NCBI RefSeq assembly: GCF_023571765.1 | Contig: NZ_JAMJXC010000013.1 | Coordinates: forward strand, 98,865-162,864 | Direction: 5' to 3' | From: Xanthobacter aminoxidans | GTDB lineage: Bacteria > Pseudomonadota > Alphaproteobacteria > Rhizobiales > Xanthobacteraceae | Length of the DNA stretch: 64,000 nt | Shown: one piece after another, positions 43,360-52,307 of the stretch | Layout: the number at the start of each line of letters is the position of its first letter | Numbering within the stretch: the stretch's first letter is position 1 | The notes under the pieces: model-generated | The model's input: only the letters and a program-made list of their open reading frames with translations | Databases searched by the model: none | What the model was told of the DNA's origin: nothing | Made by a program: the position numbers and the translations under genes

Positions 43360-43379
43360 ATATAAAGACATCTTTATAT
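43360..43379. promoter_or_regulatory. Perfect palindrome at the metE promoter (SahR-like operator)
   Basis: ATATAAAGA (43360-43368), two bases CA, then TCTTTATAT (43371-43379): a 9-bp perfect inverted repeat in GC-rich DNA, some 40 bases upstream of the riboswitch. It resembles the operators described for SahR, an ArsR-family repressor that senses S-adenosylhomocysteine in proteobacteria. The assignment to SahR is from memory of the motif. Confidence 0.65.
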
Positions 43380-43467
43380 CGGAAAATGGACATCAAGACC
43401 TGTGTGGACATCGGTTTCGGCTGGATTGGAGGAATGCCTTCGGGACGACTTCGGCGAGGGGGAGCAA

Positions 43468-43950
43468 CTACAGGGCATCCTGAACTCTCCAACCGGAGAT
43501 AATCTCGGGGTTCGCCTGAATGCTGGCGATATTTGCAAATGGAAACATAGGGAACTGAATTGTGCGGTCGCCATGATCGGTTTTTTCCCGGCCGCAGGTG
43601 GGGAGGCGCCCATCCTTGTACCAACGAATGCGCTCTCTGGGGGTGATGCCAAGAGCCCTGTCAACGGCTTTCGGGGTAAGCGGGGCGAACAGGATCTCGC
43701 CGATACGAGTCTCCATCCGCTTGGTAAACGCCTCAAGCCGGCGCTCTCCGGGATCGGGAACCCTGAACGATATCCATCCTTCGCCAACCGCATAATCACC
43801 GCCGTCGAGCTTTCGCGCCATGAGCCTCGCGAGGCCTTCCGATGCCCTGATGCGGCGGTCTCGATCGATGGGCGGGAGATCATTCCATGTGAGGCGAACC
43901 AACACATGTGCACCCTCTTTTTCCGTCGTCACTCTGCCGGGCTGACCCAT
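43468..43950 (-). CDS. Conserved hypothetical protein with a putative DNA-binding segment
   Basis: About 160 residues from the ATG at 43950 (a TTG five codons earlier is possible). The N-terminal half (RLTWNDLPPIDRDRRIRASE, then VGEGWISFRVPDPGERRLEA) and the C-terminal half (ALGITPRERIRWYKDGRLPT followed by FPMFPFANIASIQANPEIIS) look like a conserved alphaproteobacterial family that I cannot name. The segment around ALGITPRERIRWYKDGRLP has the look of a MerR-type or helix-turn-helix motif. It lies upstream of metE on the same strand. Confidence 0.55.
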   Translation of the reverse strand: MGQPGRVTTEKEGAHVLVRLTWNDLPPIDRDRRIRASEGLARLMARKLDGGDYAVGEGWISFRVPDPGERRLEAFTKRMETRIGEILFAPLTPKAVDRALGITPRERIRWYKDGRLPTCGREKTDHGDRTIQFPMFPFANIASIQANPEIISGWRVQDAL

Positions 43951-44103
43951 GTAAAACCTCGACAAAAGCTTGCACGAGACAACAACTTCTCTGCCACGAG
44001 AGAAACTTGAGCCTCGGGGGTCTTCATGCCCGTGGAACGCGGCAGATTTGGGCGATTTAGATTGCTGTCACCCTTAAATCCTAGAACCACGTGCGGTCAT
44101 ATC

Positions 44104-45528
44104 CTAGCCAGCGGCATAGGGCGTGAACACGCTCAGAGTCTCGTCCACGGCAATAGGTCTGCCGATCATCGGGAAAGCACGCTGTGGGCACGCCGGGCGA
44201 TCACACACCTTGCAGCCGGCACCGATGGGAACGGCCGCCGAAGGATCGCTCAGAGCCAGGCCCTTTGAATAGACCAGCCGGCCGGCGTGCCGCATGTCAC
44301 ACCCGAGCCCGATGGCGAAGGTCTTTCCCGGATCGCCATAGGCGCCGGCCGAATGGTGGACGGTGCGGGCAATCCACAGATAGGTCCGTCCATCCGGCAT
44401 CTGGGCCACTTGGGTGAGGATGCGGCCGGGCTGGGCGAAGGCCTCGTAGACATTCCAGAGGGGACAGGTTCCGCCCACACGGGAAAAGTGGAAGTCGGTG
44501 GCCGACTGGCGCTTCGAGATGTTGCCCGCCCGATCCACCCGGATGAAAAAGAACGGTACGCCGACCGCACCGGGCCTCTGCAGCGACGAGAGCCGGTGGC
44601 AGATGGTCTCATAGCCGACGCCGAACAAGGAGCCGAGCCGTTCGATGTCGTAGCGCTCGCATTCCGCAGCATTCAGAAATGCGCCATAGGGCATCAGCGT
44701 CGCACCGGCGAAGTAGTTGGCGAGGCCGATGCGGGCGAGCGCATGGGTCTCCTTCACGCCAGCGGCGGCCTCCGTCGCGAGGCGCTCGATCAGGCTCCCG
44801 TGCTCCAGGAAGGCCAGCTGCGTGGCGATCTGGAACGCCCGCTGGCCGTCATCGAGGCGCCGGGACAGGCGGAGCAGCCGTTCAGAAGGCAGAAAGCGGC
44901 GCAAGGCATTTGCGCCCGCCCCCTCATCCTCGGTGTGGACGACGCGCACGCCGTAACGATTTTCCAGGTGAAGCGCGAGGCGACTGGCCATGTCGCCGGG
45001 GATCAGGCGCGCCGTTTCGGCGAGGCGTTCGGCCGCCTCATCAAGATCGGCGAAGTAATTGTGGTGCGCGTAAAAGAAGTCGCGCACCTGCTCATAAGAC
45101 ATGGGTGCAGCCAATGTAACGACTCCCCCTGAGCCGAGGCCGAGTTCTCCCGCCATGGCATCCGCCCGCTCCACCGCATGCCGCAGGCGTCGATTGAGCG
45201 TGACAACCGCGCGACCCAGAGCCGGCATGGCGGAGGCCACTTCCTTCAGTTCGGCAAGGCTCACATGCTCGCTCGTGAGCGGATCCGTGAAGACTTCGCG
45301 CAGGTCTGCCACGAGGCGCCCTTCCTCTCCCTCGGAGAAGAGCTGCACGTCCACGCCGAAGATCTCGTTGATCTTCAGCAGCACCGGCACCGTGAGCGGA
45401 CGCTGGTTCTTCTCCAGCTGGTTGAGGTAGCTCGCAGAGAGCCCGAGGGCCTGGGCGAGCGCCAGCTGGGTCAGGCCCCGCTCTTCCCGCAGCCGCTTGA
45501 GCCGCACGCCGACAAAGGTCTTCGTCAT
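44104..45528 (-). CDS. Short-chain fatty acyl-CoA regulator, XRE family (ScfR/RamB/PrpC2-type)
   Basis: A 474-residue transcription regulator. Residues 5-60 form an XRE helix-turn-helix (RLKRLREERGLTQLALAQAL and GLSASYLNQLEKNQRPLTVP). The middle has an IrrE-like region and the C-terminus a cysteine cluster (GLGCDMRHAGR, GAGCKVCDRPACPQRAFP) typical of the ScfR/RamB group, which senses short-chain acyl-CoA and controls the glyoxylate and methylcitrate pathways. The ATG at 45528 fits; the longer frame runs into the aceA start. It is divergent from aceA, with a likely operator between. Confidence 0.9.
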   Translation of the reverse strand: MTKTFVGVRLKRLREERGLTQLALAQALGLSASYLNQLEKNQRPLTVPVLLKINEIFGVDVQLFSEGEEGRLVADLREVFTDPLTSEHVSLAELKEVASAMPALGRAVVTLNRRLRHAVERADAMAGELGLGSGGVVTLAAPMSYEQVRDFFYAHHNYFADLDEAAERLAETARLIPGDMASRLALHLENRYGVRVVHTEDEGAGANALRRFLPSERLLRLSRRLDDGQRAFQIATQLAFLEHGSLIERLATEAAAGVKETHALARIGLANYFAGATLMPYGAFLNAAECERYDIERLGSLFGVGYETICHRLSSLQRPGAVGVPFFFIRVDRAGNISKRQSATDFHFSRVGGTCPLWNVYEAFAQPGRILTQVAQMPDGRTYLWIARTVHHSAGAYGDPGKTFAIGLGCDMRHAGRLVYSKGLALSDPSAAVPIGAGCKVCDRPACPQRAFPMIGRPIAVDETLSVFTPYAAG

Positions 45529-45542
45529 CAGCTTCGCCCCAA

Positions 45543-45559
45543 TTCGCAAACTTCGCAAA
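45543..45559. promoter_or_regulatory. Direct repeat TTCGCAAA x2, candidate ScfR/RamB operator
   Basis: Two copies of TTCGCAAA at a nine-base period (45543-45550 and 45552-45559), 15 bases before the regulator ATG and within the aceA promoter region. On the other strand they read TTTGCGAA, close to the TTTGC-containing sites known for RamB. Likely autoregulation and control of aceA. Confidence 0.6.
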
Positions 45560-45700
45560 CCTGACCGTAAGGCCTCGCAGATCCACGCATTTTCAGTCAT
45601 TCCGCACTGATCTGGCGGCAAATATTGTGAGGAAACGATCCGGTCGCAAGAAAATTCGCGACCGACGGACGGATGCCGAAACGCGAAGAGGGAGACACCC

Positions 45701-47323
45701 ATGGGGACGTCGAGAAGCTATGCCGAACTCGCCACCGAGCTGAATGCACGGTTTCCCGACGGAACGGCACCGGGCGGCGTGAGCGTCGATGACATCATCC
45801 AGCTCCGCCTGCAGAACACGTTCGATACTCATCTCGACATCGCCCGCGCCATGGCCAAGGTGATGCGGGCGGACATGGCGGCCTACGATGCCGACCCGTC
45901 GCGCTTCACCCAGTCGCTGGGCTGCTGGTCGGGCTTCCATGCGCAGCAGATGGTCAAGTCGGTCAAGCGGCTCAATGGCACCGCGCGTGGCGCCTATGTC
46001 TACCTCTCGGGCTGGATGGTGGCGGGCCTGCGCAACCGCTTCGGCCATCTGCCCGACCAGTCCATGCACGAGAAGACCGCCGTGGCGGATCTGATCGAGG
46101 AGATCTACGTCTCCCTGCGCCAGGCCGACGAGGTGGCGATCAACGACCTCTTCAAGGCGCTGAAGGCCGCACGCGCCGCCGGGGACCAAGCGGCAGAGAA
46201 GGCCGCGATCGCTGCCATCGACGGCTTCGAGACCCATGTGGTCCCGATCATCGCGGACATCGACGCTGGCTTCGGCAACGAGCACGCCACCTACCTGCTG
46301 GCCAAAGAACTCATCAAGGCTGGCGCCTGCTGCATCCAGATCGAGAACCAGGTCTCCGATGCCAAGCAGTGCGGCCACCAGGACGGCAAGGTGACGGTGC
46401 CGCGTGAAGATTTCATCGAGAAGCTGCGCGCCGTGCGGCTCGCCTTCGAGGAACTCGGGGTCGATGACGGTGTCATCGTCGCCCGCACCGACAGCCTCGG
46501 CGCCGGCCTCACCCAGAAGATCCCTGTGAGCCAGAGACCTGGCGACCTCGCAAGCGAATACACCAAGTGGCTGAAGGTGGAGCCTGTCACGCTCGAGAAG
46601 CCGCTGCACGAGGGCGAACTGGGCCTCGTACTCAACGGCGAGCTGGTGCGTCCCGTGCGCCTGCCCAACGGGCTGTTCGCCTTCAAGGACGGCTCGGGAC
46701 GCGCCCGCGTCATAGAAGACTGCATCGCTGCCCTCACCGAAGGCGGCGTCGACCTGCTCTGGATCGAGACTGACACCCCGAACGTGGACGAGATTGCCGG
46801 CATGGTGGCGGAGATCCGCCAAGTCGTCCCGAACGCCAAGCTGACCTACAACAATTCGCCGTCCTTCAACTGGACGCTGAATATCCGCCGTCAGGTCCGC
46901 ACCGAGTGGATCGCGGAAGGCCGTATTGCCGCCGACGCCTATCCCGACGGAACGCTCCTGATGTCCGCCAAGCTCGATGACGACGGGCTTGGACGGGAGG
47001 CCGATGCCCGGCTCGCCCGCTTCCAGGCGGATATCGCGGCACGGGCCGGCGTGTTCCACAATCTCATTACCCTGCCGACCTTCCACCTCACCGCCCTTGC
47101 AACCGACGAACTGAGCCACGGCTATTTCGGTCCGGACCGCATGAAGGCGTATGTGAACCGCGTCCAGCGCGAGGAAATCCGGCGCGGGATCTCGGCTGTG
47201 AAGCACCAGCACGAGGTCGGGTCCGATCTCGGCGACACCTTCAAGGAAATGGTCGCTGGCGAGCGCGCCCTCAAGGCCGGCGGCCACGCCAACACCATGA
47301 ACCAGTTCGCGGCGGCGGAATAG
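45701..47323 (+). CDS. aceA: Isocitrate lyase
   Basis: A 540-residue enzyme of the glyoxylate shunt that splits isocitrate into succinate and glyoxylate. The catalytic loop is KQCGHQDGKV (long-type isocitrate lyases have KQCGH where short ones have KKCGH), with IIADIDAGFGNEHATYLL for Mg2+ binding and LTYNNSPSFNWTL downstream. GAGGGAGA precedes the ATG. It is divergent from the acyl-CoA regulator and upstream of the methylcitrate genes, joining acetate and propionate use. Confidence 0.95.
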   Translation: MGTSRSYAELATELNARFPDGTAPGGVSVDDIIQLRLQNTFDTHLDIARAMAKVMRADMAAYDADPSRFTQSLGCWSGFHAQQMVKSVKRLNGTARGAYVYLSGWMVAGLRNRFGHLPDQSMHEKTAVADLIEEIYVSLRQADEVAINDLFKALKAARAAGDQAAEKAAIAAIDGFETHVVPIIADIDAGFGNEHATYLLAKELIKAGACCIQIENQVSDAKQCGHQDGKVTVPREDFIEKLRAVRLAFEELGVDDGVIVARTDSLGAGLTQKIPVSQRPGDLASEYTKWLKVEPVTLEKPLHEGELGLVLNGELVRPVRLPNGLFAFKDGSGRARVIEDCIAALTEGGVDLLWIETDTPNVDEIAGMVAEIRQVVPNAKLTYNNSPSFNWTLNIRRQVRTEWIAEGRIAADAYPDGTLLMSAKLDDDGLGREADARLARFQADIAARAGVFHNLITLPTFHLTALATDELSHGYFGPDRMKAYVNRVQREEIRRGISAVKHQHEVGSDLGDTFKEMVAGERALKAGGHANTMNQFAAAE

Positions 47324-47341
47324 GCGCCCGCAACGTCCTGT

Positions 47342-47377
47342 CTCCTCGCGTCGCATGTCAGGTGCGGGCGCGAGGAG
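47342..47377 (+). terminator. Hairpin after aceA
   Basis: A nine-bp stem CTCCTCGCG (47342-47350) with CGCGAGGAG (47369-47377), 18 bases after the stop. No T-run. Confidence 0.5.
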
Positions 47378-47511
47378 AACGGGGTGAGCCGCCGGTGCGA
47401 CCTCCGGGCCATTTCAAACGCTCCGGCGGCTCGATCCCCCTTCCGCTTGGCCTGACCACCGTTTTCTCCCCGCGAGAGAAGACAGCCCATCCCCCAACAG
47501 GAGCCGTCCCG

Positions 47512-47757
47512 ATGAATGCCGAATTCAAGCCTGTCGCTCCGCCCGACCTGTCGGACAGGGATCGTGCCATCAACCGCGTCGCGGATGCCGTCCACCGGGT
47601 GAACGAGGCGATCCAGCGGGCCGTCTCCGCCGGCGTCTCGGTGGAGCTGGTGCGGGTCTCTCGGCACCATGACGGCGCCGGCAGTTGGGGCGATCAGATG
47701 ATCCCGCTGGTGCGTGAGGTTGCCCGAACGGACACCTCCGAGCCGAAGAGCGCCTGA
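47512..47757 (+). CDS. Small protein of unknown function
   Basis: An 81-residue protein starting at 47512 (AGGAGC upstream). It is mostly helical and charged (DRDRAINRVADAVHRVNEAI, VSAGVSVELVRVSRHHDG). No family recognised. It is the first gene of the unit with thioesterase, prpD, prpC and prpB; the thioesterase ATG follows its stop by one base, so co-translation is likely. Confidence 0.6.
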   Translation: MNAEFKPVAPPDLSDRDRAINRVADAVHRVNEAIQRAVSAGVSVELVRVSRHHDGAGSWGDQMIPLVREVARTDTSEPKSA

Positions 47758-47758
47758 G

Positions 47759-48211
47759 ATGGCTGCCCCCGCCATTTCCGCGCCCCCGCCGGAGGCGTTC
47801 GCAGGGGCAGCCACCGGCCCCGCCGAAACCTCATTCATCGAAATGGTCTTCCCGGACCAGGCCAACCATTACGGCACCTTGTTCGGCGGCAATGCGTTTT
47901 CGCTCATGGGCAAGGCGGCTTTCGTCGCCGCAACGCGCCGCGCCCGCACGCCCGTGGTGATGGCGAGCGCGGAGAAGACCGAATTCCACGTTCCGGTCCG
48001 CGTCGGCGAGATCATCGAGCTGTCCGCCCGCGTCACGCGCGTCGGCCGCACCTCCATGACCGTGGAGGTGGAGATGACCGCCGAGGCCCTCCTGTCCGGC
48101 GCCCGCCGCCTGGCCGTTCGCGGGGCCTTCGAGATGGTCGCGGTCGACGCCAACGGGCGGCCCGTGCCCGTGCCATTCCCTTCAGCCTCATCCAAGGATC
48201 AAGCCTCGTGA
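47759..48211 (+). CDS. Acyl-CoA thioesterase, hotdog fold (YciA/ACOT-like)
   Basis: About 150 residues. [20 protein letters not shown] is the hotdog signature, with the catalytic Asp/Asn region, followed by [20 protein letters not shown]. It would hydrolyse an acyl-CoA, possibly propionyl-CoA or a related ester, to free CoA. The GTG of prpD overlaps its stop (GTGA), so the two are translationally coupled. Confidence 0.85.
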   Translation: MAAPAISAPPPEAFAGAATGPAETSFIEMVFPDQANHYGTLFGGNAFSLMGKAAFVAATRRARTPVVMASAEKTEFHVPVRVGEIIELSARVTRVGRTSMTVEVEMTAEALLSGARRLAVRGAFEMVAVDANGRPVPVPFPSASSKDQAS

Positions 48212-49755
48212 AGTCGCACACCGTACGCACCTACAAGTCCGCCGAACCGCTCTCCCGCGCCGACCAGCTCGCCTGGAAGATCGCCGAAGTCGCCACCGAT
48301 CCCGTGCCGGTGGGCGATGACGTAGCGGAGATGATCGGCAACCGCATCATCGACAATGCGGCCGTGGCGGCGGCCTCTCTCACGCGCCGCCCGGTGGCGA
48401 GCGCCCGGGCGCAGGCACTGGCCCATCCCTTCCAGCCCGGCGCAACCGTGTTCGGCCTCTCCGCGCATCGGCGTGTGTCGCCGGAATGGGCGGCCTGGGC
48501 CAACGGGGGCGCCGTCCGCGAGCTTGACTTTCACGACACCTTCCTTGCCGCCGACTATTCCCACCCCGGCGACAACATCCCGCCCATTCTGGCGGTGGCG
48601 CAGCATTGCGGGCTCGATGGCGCGGCGCTGGTGCGCGGCATCGCCACCGGCTACGAGATCCAAGTCGACCTCGTGAAAGGCATCTGCCTGCACGAGCACA
48701 AGATCGACCACATCGCCCATCTCGGCCCCTCCGCCGCCGCCGGCATCGGCGCCGCTCTGGGCCTGCCGACGGAGACCGCCTACCAGGCGGTGCAGCAGGC
48801 GCTGCATGTCACCACCACCACCCGCCAGTCGCGCAAGGGCGAGATTTCCAGCTGGAAGGCCTATGCGCCTGCCTTCGCCGGCAAGATGGCGGTGGAGGCG
48901 GTGGACCGGGTGATGCGTGGGGAAGGCGCCCCCTCACCGGCCTGGGAGGGCGAGGACGGCTTCATCGCCTACCTGCTCGGCGGCCCCACAGCCGAATACG
49001 TGGTGCCGCTTCCCGAGAAGGGCGAGCCGAAGCGCGCCATCCTCGACACCTACACCAAGGAGCACTCGGCGGAATATCAGAGCCAGGCCCTGATCGACCT
49101 TGCCCGCCGGATGGGGCCGACAATCGGCGACCTCTCGCAGGTGGCCTCCATCGTCATCCACACCTCCCATCACACCCATTATGTGATCGGTACCGGCGCG
49201 GGCGACCCGCAGAAGATGGATCCGAAGGCCAGCCGGGAAACCCTCGACCATTCCATCATGTACATCTTCGCCGTGGCGCTGGAGGACGGCGCCTGGCACC
49301 ACGCGCGTTCCTATGCGCCGGAACGGGCTTCGCGCCCGTCCACGGTGGACCTCTGGCACAAGATCTCCACCGTCGAGGACCCGGAATGGACGCGCCGCTA
49401 CCACAGCCGCGATCCCAAGGAGAAGGCCTTCGGCGGCCGTGTGGTGGTGACGCTCAAGGATGGCCGCGTGATCGCGGACGAACTGGCGATTGCCGATGCA
49501 CACCCCCTCGGCGCGCGCCCGTTCGGCCGGCGTGAGTACATCGCCAAGTTCCGCGCGCTCGCGGAGGGCGTGGTCTCCCCGTCCGAGCAGGATCGCTTCC
49601 TCGGCACGGTGGAGCGCCTGACCCGGCTCAAGGCGGACGACCTCAGCGGTCTCACCTTCCAGGTGGACCCGGCGCTGCTGGGCGCAGTGCGCGCTACCGG
49701 CATCTTCGACTGGCGCGTCAGGTCGGCGCCCGAGCTCACAGTGATTTCCGGCTGA
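48208..49755 (+). CDS. prpD: 2-methylcitrate dehydratase (MmgE/PrpD family)
   Basis: A 515-residue enzyme of the methylcitrate cycle that dehydrates 2-methylcitrate. The start is GTG at 48208, overlapping the thioesterase stop. Family marks are [41 protein letters not shown] (split: [25 protein letters not shown]), [20 protein letters not shown] and [20 protein letters not shown]. prpC follows 10 bases on. Confidence 0.93.
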   Translation: MKSHTVRTYKSAEPLSRADQLAWKIAEVATDPVPVGDDVAEMIGNRIIDNAAVAAASLTRRPVASARAQALAHPFQPGATVFGLSAHRRVSPEWAAWANGGAVRELDFHDTFLAADYSHPGDNIPPILAVAQHCGLDGAALVRGIATGYEIQVDLVKGICLHEHKIDHIAHLGPSAAAGIGAALGLPTETAYQAVQQALHVTTTTRQSRKGEISSWKAYAPAFAGKMAVEAVDRVMRGEGAPSPAWEGEDGFIAYLLGGPTAEYVVPLPEKGEPKRAILDTYTKEHSAEYQSQALIDLARRMGPTIGDLSQVASIVIHTSHHTHYVIGTGAGDPQKMDPKASRETLDHSIMYIFAVALEDGAWHHARSYAPERASRPSTVDLWHKISTVEDPEWTRRYHSRDPKEKAFGGRVVVTLKDGRVIADELAIADAHPLGARPFGRREYIAKFRALAEGVVSPSEQDRFLGTVERLTRLKADDLSGLTFQVDPALLGAVRATGIFDWRVRSAPELTVISG

Positions 49756-49765
49756 GGAGGCCCCC

Positions 49766-50947
49766 ATGTCCGAGCAACAGACAAACGCGGGGAAGCCCGC
49801 ACCCAAGAAGTCCGTGGCGCTCTCCGGCGTGGTGGCCGGCAACACCGCCTTGTGCACGGTCGGCCGCACAGGCAACGACCTGCACTATCGCGGCTACAAC
49901 ATCCTCGACGTGGCGGAGACCTGCACCTTCGAGGAGATCGCCCATCTCCTCGTCCATGGCGCCCTGCCCACCGCTGCAGAGCTTTCCGCCTATCAGGCCA
50001 AGCTCAAGCGTCTGCGCGGCCTACCCGAGGCCGTGCGCCGGACATTGGAGCAATTGCCCGCCGCCGCCCACCCCATGGACGTGATGCGCTCCGGCGTCTC
50101 GGCGCTCGGCTGCGTGTTGCCGGAGGCGGCGGACCACAACCCGGCAGGGGCACGGGACATCGCCGACCGGCTGTTGGCCTCCCTCGGCTCCATGCTGCTC
50201 TACTGGTTCCACTTCTCCCAGAACGGCCGGCGCATCGAGGTGGAGACGGACGACGACACCATCGGCGGCCATTTCCTCCATCTTCTGCACGGTCGCGCGC
50301 CGAGCGCGAGCCATGTGCGAGCGATGCACACCTCGCTGATCCTCTATGCGGAGCACGAATTCAACGCTTCCACCTTCACCGCCCGCTCCATCGCCGGCAC
50401 GGGGGCGGATTTCTACTCGGCCATCACCGGCGCCATCGGCGCCCTGCGCGGGCCGAAGCACGGCGGCGCCAATGAGGTCGCCTTCGAAATCCAGAAGCGC
50501 TACGCAGACCCGGATGAGGCGGAAGCGGACATCCGCCGCCGGATCGCCGCCAAGGAAGTGGTGATCGGCTTCGGACACCCGGTCTACACCGTGGCCGACC
50601 CGCGCAACGTGGTCATCCGCGAGGTGGCGCGGCGGCTGTCCATCGAGGCGGGCGCGCTCCGCATGTTCGACATCGCCAGCCGCATCGAGCAAGTGATGGG
50701 CGAGACCAAGAAGATGTTCGCCAATCTCGATTGGTTCAGCGCGGTCTCCTATCACATGATGGGGGTGCCCACGGCTCTGTTCACGCCGCTCTTTGTCATC
50801 GCCCGCACGTCGGGTTGGAGCGCGCACATTCTGGAGCAGCGCGCCGACAACAAGATCATTCGCCCGTCGGCCAATTATGTGGGGCCGGAGCATCAGGTGT
50901 TCGTGCCGCTGGAAGCGCGCGGTCGCGCCGCCGTCCGCGCGGCCTGA
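49766..50947 (+). CDS. prpC: 2-methylcitrate synthase
   Basis: A 393-residue citrate-synthase-fold enzyme that joins propionyl-CoA and oxaloacetate. Catalytic marks are [33 protein letters not shown] (His) and [15 protein letters not shown] (His). Its length and its place between prpD and prpB favour methylcitrate over citrate synthase. GAGGAGG precedes the ATG. Confidence 0.92.
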   Translation: MSEQQTNAGKPAPKKSVALSGVVAGNTALCTVGRTGNDLHYRGYNILDVAETCTFEEIAHLLVHGALPTAAELSAYQAKLKRLRGLPEAVRRTLEQLPAAAHPMDVMRSGVSALGCVLPEAADHNPAGARDIADRLLASLGSMLLYWFHFSQNGRRIEVETDDDTIGGHFLHLLHGRAPSASHVRAMHTSLILYAEHEFNASTFTARSIAGTGADFYSAITGAIGALRGPKHGGANEVAFEIQKRYADPDEAEADIRRRIAAKEVVIGFGHPVYTVADPRNVVIREVARRLSIEAGALRMFDIASRIEQVMGETKKMFANLDWFSAVSYHMMGVPTALFTPLFVIARTSGWSAHILEQRADNKIIRPSANYVGPEHQVFVPLEARGRAAVRAA

Positions 50948-50958
50948 AGGAGAGACAC

Positions 50959-51876
50959 ATGCCCTATCTCGTCGCATCCGATCGCCCCGCCGCGCCTGCC
51001 GGCACCCGCTTCCGGGCCCTCGTGGAGGCCGATGGCATCCTGAAGATTCCCGGCACGCACAACGGCATGGCTGCGCTGCAGGCGAAGGCAGCCGGCTTCA
51101 ATGCCCTCTACCTCTCCGGTGCCGCCATGACGGCGTCCATGGGCCTGCCGGACCTCGGCATCATCACCGTGGATGAAGTTGCCTTCTTCATCCGTCAGGT
51201 GGCCCGCGCCAGCGGCCTGCCGGTGCTGGTGGACGGCGACACCGGCTATGGCGAAGCGCTCAACGTGATGCACATGGTGCGCACCTTCGAGGATGCTGGC
51301 GCCGGGGCGGTCCACATCGAGGATCAGCTTCTTCCGAAGAAGTGCGGCCACCTGAACGACAAGAAGCTGGCGGACGCCCGCGACATGGCCGCCAAGGTAG
51401 CCGCCGCCGCCAAAGCCCGGCGCCACCTCTACCTCATCGCGCGGACCGACGCGGCGGCCAGCGAGGGGATCGACGGGGCGGTGGCCCGCGCCAAGCTCTA
51501 TGTGGAGGCGGGGGCCGACGCCATATTCCCCGAGGCGCTCAACGACGCGGAGATGCTCCGCGCATTCGCCAGCCGCCTGCCCGGCGTGCCGCTGCTCGCC
51601 AACATGACCGAGTTTGGCCGAACCCCCTTCTTCACCGCGTCCGAATTCGAGGCCATGGGCTATCGCCTGGTGATCTGGCCCGTGTCATCGCTGCGGGTGG
51701 CCAACAAGGCACAGGAAACGCTCTACGCGACGCTTGCGCGCGATGGCTCCACGCAGGCAATGGTCGGCGAAATGCAGACGCGGGCCGAGCTCTACGATCT
51801 CATCGGCCTCAAGACCTTCGAGGCTCTCGATGCGTCGATCGTTGCAACCGTGGTTCCGACGCTCGCGGCAGAGTGA
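50959..51876 (+). CDS. prpB: 2-methylisocitrate lyase
   Basis: A 305-residue enzyme that splits 2-methylisocitrate into pyruvate and succinate. The catalytic loop is KKCGHLNDKKL, with LPVLVDGDTGYGEALNVMH for the metal site and ANMTEFGRTPFFTASEFE, typical of PrpB. GAAGGAGAG precedes the ATG at 50959. It ends the methylcitrate unit and is followed by a terminator. Confidence 0.95.
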   Translation: MPYLVASDRPAAPAGTRFRALVEADGILKIPGTHNGMAALQAKAAGFNALYLSGAAMTASMGLPDLGIITVDEVAFFIRQVARASGLPVLVDGDTGYGEALNVMHMVRTFEDAGAGAVHIEDQLLPKKCGHLNDKKLADARDMAAKVAAAAKARRHLYLIARTDAAASEGIDGAVARAKLYVEAGADAIFPEALNDAEMLRAFASRLPGVPLLANMTEFGRTPFFTASEFEAMGYRLVIWPVSSLRVANKAQETLYATLARDGSTQAMVGEMQTRAELYDLIGLKTFEALDASIVATVVPTLAAE

Positions 51877-51897
51877 GGTCAACGGGTCAGGTTTCAG

Positions 51898-51961
51898 AGC
51901 GCCCGGGAGCGGCGACGTAGACGATGCCACATTGTGGCATTTTCGCAGCAACTCGGGCGCT
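51898..51961 (+). terminator. Nested terminator after prpB
   Basis: An inner hairpin ATGCCAC (51924-51930) with GTGGCAT (51934-51940), loop ATT, runs into TTTT. Outer arms AGCGCCCG (51898-51905) and CGGGCGCT (51954-51961) enclose it. The inner part alone fits a rho-independent terminator. Confidence 0.65.
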
Positions 51962-51985
51962 TTCTGTCTTTATCGTGGCGAGCCA

Positions 51986-52015
51986 TTGACGCACCGCAAA
52001 ATCTATCCGTATCGT
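51986..52015 (+). promoter_or_regulatory. Probable sigma-70-type promoter of btuB
   Basis: TTGACG at 51986-51991 and TATCGT at 52010-52015, spaced 18 bases, just upstream of the riboswitch at 52022. The position fits transcription starting at the 5' end of the riboswitch. Confidence 0.5.
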
Positions 52016-52021
52016 TAAAGT

Positions 52022-52192
52022 GACGGTTCCCGAAAGGGATCAAAAGGGAACACGGTGATTCGGTGAGTCCGAAAATGCCGTGGCTGCCCCCGCAACTGTA
52101 AGCGGCGAGTCCTCTGCCATCAGCCACTGGGTCGCGAGATCTGGGAAGGCGGCAGACGGGCGGTGACCCGTGAGCCAGGAGACCTGCCGTCG
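52022..52192 (+). promoter_or_regulatory. Cobalamin riboswitch of the btuB operon
   Basis: The landmarks run in order: CAAAAGGGAACACGGTG, the core GCCCCCGCAACTGTAAGC, CAGCCACTGGG, TGGGAAGGCGGC and the 3' end TGACCCGTGAGCCAGGAGAC. It lies 115 bases before the btuB ATG. B12 would turn off the uptake operon. Confidence 0.96.
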
Positions 52193-52307
52193 ATCGTGGT
52201 CACACGCGAGCTCATTGGGCGGGGTGTCCTGGTGGCGGTTTTCCAGCCTTTCTCGGCCGGGCGACCTCGTTCGCGGTGACGGACCACCCGCGCCGCCGAG
52301 TGTCTTC

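Noticed and set aside
43374..43913. Alternative 179-codon frame overlapping the hypothetical gene at 43468-43950.
   Set aside because: The other frame has the more natural protein composition, an HTH-like segment and conserved-looking motifs; this one is probably its shadow.
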